DNA of 64,000 bases from Xylanibacter rarus (lineage in GTDB: Bacteria > Bacteroidota > Bacteroidia > Bacteroidales > Bacteroidaceae), in NCBI RefSeq assembly GCF_001275135.1, contig NZ_LFQU01000007.1:1-64000 (forward strand), given 5' to 3'. Each line of letters starts with the position of its first letter. The first letter of the stretch is position 1. Positions 34,299 to 41,937 of this stretch are shown piece after piece. The position numbers were made by a program, and so were the translations under genes. The notes under the pieces were generated by a model. It was not told where the DNA came from. It saw nothing but the letters and a program-made list of their open reading frames with translations, and made no database searches.

Positions 34299-35761
34299 TG
34301 GCAAAGAATTCGGTACAGGAAATAGCTGCTGTGATAGCAGGCAAGCATGGGTTGTCGCAGCAGGATGCTGAGGCTTTTGTCTCTTCGTTTTTTGATTTGA
34401 TAAATGAAGGTCTGCACAGCGAAAAAGCAGTTAAAGTAAAAGGATTAGGCACATTTAAAGTTATTGATGTTCGTGAGAGAGAAAGTGTAAATGTAAATAC
34501 AGGAGAGCGTGTGTTGATAGAGAGTCACGCCAAAATAACTTTTACTGCAGATCCTGTTATGCGCGATTTGGTGAATAAGCCTTTTGCGCAGTTTGAAACT
34601 GTTGTGTTGAATGACGGGGTTGAACTTGAGGATATGGCAAAGGTACAAGCTCCTGATGATTCTGATTTGAAAGATGACGGCATTGATGATGTTGATTCTG
34701 AAAATATAAGTGATGATGTTGATGAGACTAATTCTCAGGAAAGTAATACGGAATCTTTTAATATCATTAATAGCAACTACGATTTGCCTCAATTTGAGCA
34801 AGGTCGGTCGGATAACCAGGATTGTATTAGTAGCAAAGATTTAGAAGAAGAGACTGCATCTGGAAATACAGAAAATTCTGCTAGACCTATAAGTGGGCAA
34901 AATGACGACAAGGATTATTCAGAGCAGAATGCAGGTGGTCTGAATGATGATGATATTGCTACTGATTCAAAGCATGTAGATTTAGTTGGTGAGGATAAAA
35001 ATGAAGAGGAGACAGGGGCGTCAATTATTTGTGATAATGAAGATGAAGTAGGTTTGCAAAATTGTGTACAAGATTCTGAAAATGTACTTGAAGGAGAAGT
35101 TCAAACAGGACAGACAGAAAATGTTGAAACTGAAAGGTTTGCTAATAAAACCATAGAACAATTTGTCGCAACCGGTCGTATAGACGAAGTTCACGATGAT
35201 TCTGACGTACAAAAAATACACAGCAAATCAGGCATGGCCTGGTATTATTGGATCTTTTTAATGTTGGTTGTTGCAGCCTTGGCTTTTTGGGGCGGTATCT
35301 ATTGGAATGAAAGTAATACTAAGCCTGTAATAAAATATGTTACAATAAAGCAACCTCCTGCGTCTGCCAATATAGGTGCTGCCGATACGATGGCGAATAA
35401 TGATTCTGTTAAATCTGCTGATAATAGGTTGAAGCAGAATTTACATGATTCGATAAACGTAAATAAAAATACGATAGAGAAGTCTGAAAGAGAAGGGAAT
35501 GTGCCAACAAAACCATCTTCAGCTACTGTTGAAAGAGCGGATTTGAAAAATGCAGCAACTGCAGTCAGAACCGGCGCTTATCGTATTGTGGGCACAGACA
35601 GAGTGGTTACGGTAAAGAAAGGCGAGACTTTGAGCAAAATTTCAAGGTTCTATCTTGGTGAAGGTATGGAATGCTATATAATGGTTCATAATGGAACTTC
35701 TGATATAAGGGAAGGTATGCGACTGAAAATACCAAAATTGGTGAGCAAAAAGAAGGAATAG
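34298..35761 (+). CDS. HU-domain protein with transmembrane helix and LysM domain
   Basis: This 487-residue protein starts with an HU-like DNA-binding domain (about 1-92, VKVKGLGTFKVIDV and NVNTGERVLI). A long acidic, Asp/Glu/Asn-rich linker follows (about 100-310). A single transmembrane helix (313-336, YYWIFLMLVVAALAFWGGIYW) comes next. A C-terminal LysM domain (about 434-482, VVTVKKGETLSKISRFYLG to MRLKIPKL) would lie in the periplasm and bind peptidoglycan. The HU gene ends on this gene's ATG (TAATG). The layout suggests a link between nucleoid and cell wall, which is inference. HU-like and LysM or SPOR domains are combined in some Bacteroidetes proteins, and their function is unsettled. 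Confidence 0.85.
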   Translation: MAKNSVQEIAAVIAGKHGLSQQDAEAFVSSFFDLINEGLHSEKAVKVKGLGTFKVIDVRERESVNVNTGERVLIESHAKITFTADPVMRDLVNKPFAQFETVVLNDGVELEDMAKVQAPDDSDLKDDGIDDVDSENISDDVDETNSQESNTESFNIINSNYDLPQFEQGRSDNQDCISSKDLEEETASGNTENSARPISGQNDDKDYSEQNAGGLNDDDIATDSKHVDLVGEDKNEEETGASIICDNEDEVGLQNCVQDSENVLEGEVQTGQTENVETERFANKTIEQFVATGRIDEVHDDSDVQKIHSKSGMAWYYWIFLMLVVAALAFWGGIYWNESNTKPVIKYVTIKQPPASANIGAADTMANNDSVKSADNRLKQNLHDSINVNKNTIEKSEREGNVPTKPSSATVERADLKNAATAVRTGAYRIVGTDRVVTVKKGETLSKISRFYLGEGMECYIMVHNGTSDIREGMRLKIPKLVSKKKE

Positions 35762-36175
35762 TCACGATAACTTGTCTTAGTATTTTTATTCAAAAATAAC
35801 GATATTGGCAGTTTGGGAGCTGATATGAGTTTTTATAAGATAAGAAGCATTTCTCAATCTGTGTAAATAGTTTTACATTTGTATGAATAGTTAATATTGA
35901 TTTCTGTCTTGAATCAGTTTTTATCCGTATGGGATATTCTGGGAAAGACAGAAATCAATCTGTTTTGTTGTAATGATATGGTTTAATATTGTCATTCTGA
36001 ATAATATTGAAGTAGTCTCGTTTGTGCTATTGATATGGATAAAGCGCTTTATATTATAGGCATAATAAAGTAATAAGAAACTTTTTTAATATTATTTAGT
36101 CCCAAATTTTCGCACATCAATTCATAATGTAGTATTTTTGCGGGTAAAATAAGTGTAACAATAAAATTTGGAATT
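35762..36175. other. Intergenic region with long inverted repeat and moxR promoter
   Basis: This 414-base gap contains the inverted repeat at 35897-35958. It also contains a -7-like TATTTTTG at 36133-36140, 36 bases before the moxR ATG; its -33 box is weak, with only TTTT about 22 bases upstream. Nothing else is recognisable. Confidence 0.55.
35897..35958. terminator. Perfect 14-bp inverted repeat, possible terminator
   Basis: TTGATTTCTGTCTT (35897-35910) and AAGACAGAAATCAA (35945-35958) are perfect complements around a 34-base loop, followed by TCTGTTTTGTTG. It is about 136 bases after the HU-LysM gene. It could terminate that transcript or mark a transposon remnant or regulatory site. Confidence 0.5.
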
Positions 36176-37171
36176 ATGGCAGAATCTATAGATATCCGCG
36201 AGTTGAATATCTTGATAGAACAAAAAAGCTCTTTTGTGGCTAACATCACAGCGGGTATGAACCGTGTTATTGTAGGACAAAAACATTTGGTTGATACACT
36301 TTTAATAGGACTACTTAGCGATGGACATATATTGTTAGAAGGTGTACCTGGATTGGCTAAAACACTGGCTATTAAAACATTGTCTCAACTTATCGATTCA
36401 GAATACAGCCGTATACAGTTTACTCCCGATCTTTTGCCGGCCGATGTAATCGGTACAATGATTTATTCTCAGAAAGATGAGAAATTTCAGGTAAAGAAAG
36501 GTCCCGTATTTGCGAACTTTGTATTGGCGGATGAAATAAACCGAGCTCCAGCAAAGGTGCAGAGTGCTTTGCTGGAAGCAATGCAGGAGCATCAGGTAAC
36601 AATTGGAAGTACGACTTTCAGCTTGCCGAATCCTTTTTTGGTAATGGCAACACAGAACCCGATAGAACAGGAAGGTACTTATTCTCTGCCAGAGGCTCAG
36701 GTTGACCGCTTTATGCTTAAAGTAATAATAGATTATCCTACACTTGAAGAGGAAAAACTTATTATACGAGAAAATCTTGCAGGTTCGCTTCCGAAGGTAA
36801 CTCCGGTTATCACAGCCGATGATATTGTTGAGGCACGTAAGGTTGTTGAAAAGGTGTATATTGATGAAAAGATAGAACAATATATTGCTGATATCGTATT
36901 TGCCTCAAGATATCCTGACAGATATGGACTATCACAATTAAAGGATTTGATCACTTTCGGTGGCAGTCCACGTGCAAGTATTAATTTGGCTAGAGCATCA
37001 CGTGCATATGCTTTTATCAAGAGACGCGGATATGTTATTCCTGAAGACGTACGAGCAATAGCTCATGATGTTTTACGTCATAGAATCGGTTTGTCTTACG
37101 AAGCAGAGGCTACTAATGTTACAAGTGAAGAAATTATAAGTGATATAATTAATAAGGTGGAGGTTCCTTGA
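36176..37171 (+). CDS. moxR: MoxR family AAA+ ATPase
   Basis: The 331-residue AAA+ ATPase has Walker A GVPGLAKT, Walker B VLADEINRAPAKVQSALLEAM and sensor ATQNPIEQEGTY, all typical of MoxR. These ATPases act with von Willebrand factor A domain proteins as chaperone-like modules. Here the partners follow directly: a DUF58 protein, a DUF4381-like protein, BatA, BatB, BatC and BatD. Its stop overlaps the DUF58 start. In Bacteroides fragilis the Bat operon is linked to aerotolerance. Confidence 0.95.
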   Translation: MAESIDIRELNILIEQKSSFVANITAGMNRVIVGQKHLVDTLLIGLLSDGHILLEGVPGLAKTLAIKTLSQLIDSEYSRIQFTPDLLPADVIGTMIYSQKDEKFQVKKGPVFANFVLADEINRAPAKVQSALLEAMQEHQVTIGSTTFSLPNPFLVMATQNPIEQEGTYSLPEAQVDRFMLKVIIDYPTLEEEKLIIRENLAGSLPKVTPVITADDIVEARKVVEKVYIDEKIEQYIADIVFASRYPDRYGLSQLKDLITFGGSPRASINLARASRAYAFIKRRGYVIPEDVRAIAHDVLRHRIGLSYEAEATNVTSEEIISDIINKVEVP

Positions 37172-38040
37172 TGGATACCCAGGACATTCTCAAAAAAGTT
37201 AGAAAAATCGAGATAAAGGCTCGCGGGCTCAGCAATAATATATTTGCCGGGCAATATCATTCTGCCTTTAAAGGGCGTGGTATGGCCTTTAGTGAGGTGC
37301 GTGATTATCAGTATGGTGATGATATACGTGATATAGACTGGAATGTTTCTGCGCGTTTTCATAAACCTTATGTCAAAGTATATGAGGAAGAGCGTGAACT
37401 TACGGTAATGCTTTTGATAGATGTCAGTGGCTCCTTAGATTTCGGAACACAGAAAACAACGAAAAAGGAGATGGTGGCAGAAATCGCAGCAACACTTGCT
37501 TTCAGTGCCATACAGAACAACGATAAAATAGGAGTTGTATTCTTTTCTGATAAAATAGAAAAATATATCCCTCCGAAAAAGGGTCGTAAGCATATACTTT
37601 TTATAATTCGTGAGATGCTGGATTTTCATCCTGAAAGTAAAAAGACGGATTTGAAAAAGGCTGTTGAGTTTCTCACAAGTGTGTTAAAACGTAGATGTAC
37701 AGCATTTATTATGAGTGACTTCTACACGCACACCGATTTTGAAAACGCATTAACAATATGCAACCGTAAGCATGATGTAGTTGCTTTGCAAGTATATGAC
37801 CCACGTGCCAAGTCTCTTCCTGATGTAGGTCTGATAAAAGTTTGTGATGCAGAGACCGGACATGAGATGTATATAGATACGAGCGACAAGCGATTGCGTG
37901 ATGCTCATTATTCGTATTGGCTCAATAGACAAAAGGAACTAAGTTCTATATTTAATAAAAGCAATGTAGATAATATATCTATTGCGACTGACCAGGATTA
38001 TGTAAAATCATTGATGCAACTGTTTGCCATGCGTAGTTAA
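37171..38040 (+). CDS. DUF58 domain protein of the Bat operon
   Basis: The 289-residue protein belongs to DUF58 (MoxR-associated, vWA-like). RGLSNNIFAGQYHSAFKGRGMAFSEVRDYQYGDDIRDIDW is interrupted here only for brevity and is the DUF58 signature; LLIDVSGSLDFG supplies a MIDAS-like DxSxS. The true start is the ATG at 37171, overlapping the moxR TGA as TGATG; a TTG three bases earlier is unlikely to be used. It is thought to act with MoxR. No signal peptide or membrane helix is present. Confidence 0.92.
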   Translation: MDTQDILKKVRKIEIKARGLSNNIFAGQYHSAFKGRGMAFSEVRDYQYGDDIRDIDWNVSARFHKPYVKVYEEERELTVMLLIDVSGSLDFGTQKTTKKEMVAEIAATLAFSAIQNNDKIGVVFFSDKIEKYIPPKKGRKHILFIIREMLDFHPESKKTDLKKAVEFLTSVLKRRCTAFIMSDFYTHTDFENALTICNRKHDVVALQVYDPRAKSLPDVGLIKVCDAETGHEMYIDTSDKRLRDAHYSYWLNRQKELSSIFNKSNVDNISIATDQDYVKSLMQLFAMRS

Positions 38041-38080
38041 TAAAACATGTGCTGCGGTTAAATTGATTATTCATGATTAA

Positions 38081-39148
38081 ATGAAACGTATTATTTGTAT
38101 TATATCATTAGTGGCTTGTGTCTTAGGCCTATATGCTCAGGTGTCTGTCGAGTCAAAAATAGATTCGATAGAGATTCTTATTGGTGAACAGACAGATGTT
38201 GTGTTGACTGTAACAGCCAAGGAAGGAGCTGTTATTAAAATGCCTGTGTTTAAGCCTTCACAGTATATAACGCCAGGCGTTGAAGTGTTGTCTGATTCAA
38301 AGGCTGATACTTCACAATTGGATAATAATATTATTAAAGTAACAAAGCGTTATACTTTGACTTCTTTTGACGAGAATCTGTATTATATTCCGCCAATGAA
38401 GGTGACCGTTGATGGTAAAAAATATCAGAGCAAAAGTCTTGCCCTTAAGGTGTTGACTGTTCCTGTTGATACATTGCATCCTGAAAAGTTCTTTCCGCCA
38501 AAGGATGTACAGAATAATCCGTTTCAGTGGGAAGATTGGGCTTCTCCTTTTTGGTTTAGTGTGTTGTTTGTTCTTATGGGAGTGCTCGCATATTATTTGT
38601 GGACACGCCTTAAGGAAAATAAACCGGTCATTGCGCGTGTGAGAATAGTGAAAAAAGTATTGCCTCACCAAAAGGCTTTAAGTGAGATAGAGCATATTAA
38701 GTCTGATCGTCGATTGATGTCTGAAGATCAAAAAGCTTACTACACACTTCTTACGGATGTGTTGCGTAAGTACATCAAAGAGCGTTTTGGATTTAATGCA
38801 ATGGAGATGACAAGTTCTGAGATTATAACAAGACTGCAAAACGAGAACGACAAGAAAATGGTAGACGAATTGAAGGAACTTTTCGTTACGGCAGACCTTG
38901 TTAAATTTGCCAAATATTCGACACTTATTAATGAGAATGACGCCAACTTGGTAAATGCAATAGAATTTATTAATACAACTAAGGTAGAAAATCAGCCTGT
39001 TGTAGAGCGAATAGAACCTAAACTTACAGAAACAGATAAACGTAATATGCGTTCAAGGACCATCTTGAAGGTTTCGATAATAGCTCTTGTGGTAGTAAGT
39101 ATTTCGCTTTTGGCTCTTGCAATATATCAAGTTAGTTTGTTGATATAG
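38081..39148 (+). CDS. Bat operon membrane protein (DUF4381-like)
   Basis: The 355-residue protein has a signal peptide (VLGLYAQ end), a beta-rich periplasmic region resembling a BatD N-terminal fold, one transmembrane helix (about 152-172, PFWFSVLFVLMGVLAYYLW), a cytoplasmic helical segment and a final C-terminal transmembrane helix. Proteins of this kind occupy the position between the DUF58 gene and batA in Bacteroidetes Bat operons. Function is unknown beyond the operon association. It begins 40 bases after the DUF58 gene. Confidence 0.8.
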   Translation: MKRIICIISLVACVLGLYAQVSVESKIDSIEILIGEQTDVVLTVTAKEGAVIKMPVFKPSQYITPGVEVLSDSKADTSQLDNNIIKVTKRYTLTSFDENLYYIPPMKVTVDGKKYQSKSLALKVLTVPVDTLHPEKFFPPKDVQNNPFQWEDWASPFWFSVLFVLMGVLAYYLWTRLKENKPVIARVRIVKKVLPHQKALSEIEHIKSDRRLMSEDQKAYYTLLTDVLRKYIKERFGFNAMEMTSSEIITRLQNENDKKMVDELKELFVTADLVKFAKYSTLINENDANLVNAIEFINTTKVENQPVVERIEPKLTETDKRNMRSRTILKVSIIALVVVSISLLALAIYQVSLLI

Positions 39149-39161
39149 GAGACTATAAATT

Positions 39162-40160
39162 ATGGAATTTGTCAATAAAGAATATTTCTTGTTGTTGCTG
39201 TTGCTCATACCTTATTTAATTTGGTATTTGCTTCATAGAAAGACGAGTGAGCCTACGATGCGCATGAGTGACACACATGCATATCAGTATGCTCCGAAAA
39301 GTCTGCGTGTGCGCTTGATGTGGCTACCTATGTTATTGCGCATTATTGTTTTTGTGCTTGTTGTTGTAATTTTAGCTCGTCCTCAAACTCACAGTAATTG
39401 GGGTAGTCGTACAGTAGAAGGTATTGATATAATGTTGGCTATGGACGTCTCCACAAGTATGCTTGCTGAAGATTTGAAGCCAAATCGTATTGAAGCAGCT
39501 AAGAGTGTCGCATCAGAGTTTATCTCTGGGCGTCCTGATGATAATATCGGTCTTACCATTTTTGCAGGTGAAGCATTTACACAATGCCCAATGACAACAG
39601 ATCATACGTCATTGATAAATTTATTGCAGAATGTGCGTACAGATATAGCTGCAAGGGGATTGATAGAGGATGGTACTGCAATAGGCATGGGATTGGCAAA
39701 TGCTGTAAGTCGCTTAAAAGACAGTAAAACAAAAAGTAAGGTTGTTATTTTGTTGACAGACGGAAGTAATAATCGTGGAGATATTTCTCCGTTGACAGCT
39801 GCTAATATTGCTAAGAGTTTAGGGATACGTGTATATACAATAGCAATTGGAAGCAAGACAATGGCTCCATACCCTATGCAGGTTGCCGGTACGATTCAGT
39901 ATGTCAATATGAGGGCAGATGTTGATGTGAAAACCTTAAGCGAGATAGCCTCTACTGCAGACGGACAATTTTATCGTGCAACAAATACAGCTGAATTGAA
40001 AAAGATATATAAGGATATTGATAAGTTGGAAAAGACAAAGATGGACGTAAAAAAGTTTTCTAAGAGGTATGATGTATATCAGCCATTTGCATTGGCTGCT
40101 TTAATCGTATTTTTATTGGAAATACTGTTGAGATTGACAGTCTTTCGTCGTATTCCATAA
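39162..40160 (+). CDS. batA: BatA, von Willebrand factor A domain membrane protein
   Basis: The 332-residue protein has an N-terminal hydrophobic segment, a second transmembrane helix (about 54-71) and then a vWA domain with MIDAS motif MDVSTSM and the TDGSNNRGD region. A C-terminal helix (ALAALIVFLLEILLRL) returns to the membrane. BatA is a metal-dependent-adhesion-like protein of the aerotolerance operon. It is followed after 18 bases by a second vWA gene. Confidence 0.93.
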   Translation: MEFVNKEYFLLLLLLIPYLIWYLLHRKTSEPTMRMSDTHAYQYAPKSLRVRLMWLPMLLRIIVFVLVVVILARPQTHSNWGSRTVEGIDIMLAMDVSTSMLAEDLKPNRIEAAKSVASEFISGRPDDNIGLTIFAGEAFTQCPMTTDHTSLINLLQNVRTDIAARGLIEDGTAIGMGLANAVSRLKDSKTKSKVVILLTDGSNNRGDISPLTAANIAKSLGIRVYTIAIGSKTMAPYPMQVAGTIQYVNMRADVDVKTLSEIASTADGQFYRATNTAELKKIYKDIDKLEKTKMDVKKFSKRYDVYQPFALAALIVFLLEILLRLTVFRRIP

Positions 40161-40178
40161 TAAATTAAATATAAGGTT

Positions 40179-41195
40179 ATGTTCAGATTTGAAAATCCTG
40201 CCTTTCTATATTTGCTTATAATTATTCCGGTTATTATCGTAATACGATTTCTGGAGATGCGTAAACGTAAGCTTAAGCTGAAAAAGTTTGGTGATTTGTC
40301 CTTACTAAAGCAGCTCATGCCAGACGTTTCGTCATCCCGTAAGTCGTTGAAATTCTGGCTGATGATAGCGGCTTTGGCGTTGTTGATAGTTATGTTGGCA
40401 CGTCCGCAGATGGGAACAAAGATAAGTCAAGAAAAACGTAAAGGTATAGAAGTTATAATCTCATTGGATATTAGTAACTCAATGAGAGCTGAAGATGTTG
40501 TTCCGTCAAGATTGGATAAGAGTAAGATGCTTGTTGAAAACATGGTTGACAATTTTACAAATGATAAAGTTGGGCTTGTTGTTTTTGCAGGTGACGCTTT
40601 TATTCAATTGCCTATTACAAGTGATTATGTGTCTGCAAAGATGTTTTTACAGAATACAGATCCCTCATTGATAGCAACTCAGGGTACAGATTTGGCTGGA
40701 GCTATAGAGTTGAGCTCAAAAAGTTTTACCCAGCAAGATAAGGTCGGACGTGCAATATTGATTATAACTGATGGTGAAGATCACGAAGGAGGAGCTATTG
40801 AGGCAGCAGAAAAGGCACGTAAGAATGGCATTAGGGTTTTTGTCCTTGGAGTTGGTTCAACAAAAGGTTCACCAGTGCCAGACGGTAATGGCGGTTATAT
40901 GAAAGATAATTCAGGTCAGGAGGTGATATCTGCTCTTAATGAAGAAATGTGTAAGCAGGTTGCTCAAGCTGGTGGAGGCGCATACATACATGTTGATAAT
41001 ACAAGTCTTGCACAGCGCCAGCTTAATGATGAATTAACGAAACTTCAGAAGGGTGATATCTCTAGTGTCGTTTATAGTGAATATGATGAACAGTTTCAGG
41101 CCGTAGGAATATTGGTGCTTATTCTTCTGATTATAGAAATGTTGATTCTTGAGCGCAAGAACCCATTTTTCAAGAAGATAAAGCTGTTTAAATAA
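40179..41195 (+). CDS. batB: BatB, von Willebrand factor A domain membrane protein
   Basis: The 338-residue protein parallels BatA: two N-terminal hydrophobic segments, a vWA domain with MIDAS LDISNSM, the TDGEDHEGGA loop and a C-terminal transmembrane helix. The longer loop with SPVPDGNGGYMKDNSG is typical of BatB. BatA and BatB are paralogues and probably interact with the TPR proteins encoded downstream. It lies 29 bases before batC. Confidence 0.93.
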   Translation: MFRFENPAFLYLLIIIPVIIVIRFLEMRKRKLKLKKFGDLSLLKQLMPDVSSSRKSLKFWLMIAALALLIVMLARPQMGTKISQEKRKGIEVIISLDISNSMRAEDVVPSRLDKSKMLVENMVDNFTNDKVGLVVFAGDAFIQLPITSDYVSAKMFLQNTDPSLIATQGTDLAGAIELSSKSFTQQDKVGRAILIITDGEDHEGGAIEAAEKARKNGIRVFVLGVGSTKGSPVPDGNGGYMKDNSGQEVISALNEEMCKQVAQAGGGAYIHVDNTSLAQRQLNDELTKLQKGDISSVVYSEYDEQFQAVGILVLILLIIEMLILERKNPFFKKIKLFK

Positions 41196-41224
41196 ACAAT
41201 AGATAAAATCTGCAATAAGTTAAT

Positions 41225-41911
41225 ATGATAAAACATCTTTTATTAATTATATTACTGGGGATATCCATAGATTCAATAGCACAGACAGATCGTCAGTTTG
41301 TGCGTGATGGAAATCGCTTGTATCACAAAAAGGCTTATGACAAGGCGGAAGTAATGTATAGAAAAGCTATTTCTAAAAATCCAGCCAATTCACAGGCTAT
41401 TTATAATTTGGGATGTGCTCTTATGATGCAGAGTAAAGACTCTGCTGCTGTAGTGCAATATCTTAATGCGGCAAAAATAGAAAAAAATAAGCAAAGATTG
41501 GCTCTTGTATATCATAATATAGGAGTAATCTGTCAAAATCATAGAATGTATGGTGAGGCAATCAAAGCTTACGAACAGTCTTTGCGAAATAATCCGAAAG
41601 ACAATGAAACACGCTATAATTTAGCTCTTTGTAAAAGATTGCAGAAGAAACAGGGTAATAAGAACAATCAGAACAAGAAGCAAGAAAAGGATAATAAAAA
41701 TAAGCAGGACGGCAAGGATAAGCAGAACGATAAAGAAAAAGATAAAAATAAAGGTCAGGACAATCAGGCAAAGCCTAAAGAGGAGCAGATGAGTAAGGAT
41801 AATGCAGAGCAGCTGCTTAATGCTGCAATGCAGAGTGAGAAGGCAACACAGCAGCGAATGAAGAAGGCTTTACAGAAGCCAAGTTCTCGTCGCTTGCAGA
41901 AAAACTGGTAA
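41225..41911 (+). CDS. batC: BatC, tetratricopeptide repeat protein
   Basis: The 228-residue protein starts with a signal peptide (GISIDSIAQ) and has three TPR units (about 25-135, e.g. YDKAEVMYRKAISKNPANSQ and AIYNLGCAL). A long Lys/Asn/Gln-rich linker follows (about 140-190). The C-terminal EEQMSKDNAEQLLNAAMQSE block and RRLQKNW are typical of Bacteroidetes BatC. It likely scaffolds Bat proteins in the periplasm or at the inner membrane. batD begins 26 bases later. Confidence 0.9.
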   Translation: MIKHLLLIILLGISIDSIAQTDRQFVRDGNRLYHKKAYDKAEVMYRKAISKNPANSQAIYNLGCALMMQSKDSAAVVQYLNAAKIEKNKQRLALVYHNIGVICQNHRMYGEAIKAYEQSLRNNPKDNETRYNLALCKRLQKKQGNKNNQNKKQEKDNKNKQDGKDKQNDKEKDKNKGQDNQAKPKEEQMSKDNAEQLLNAAMQSEKATQQRMKKALQKPSSRRLQKNW

Positions 41912-41937
41912 TAATGATAAATTAGAAGTTTGTATTT

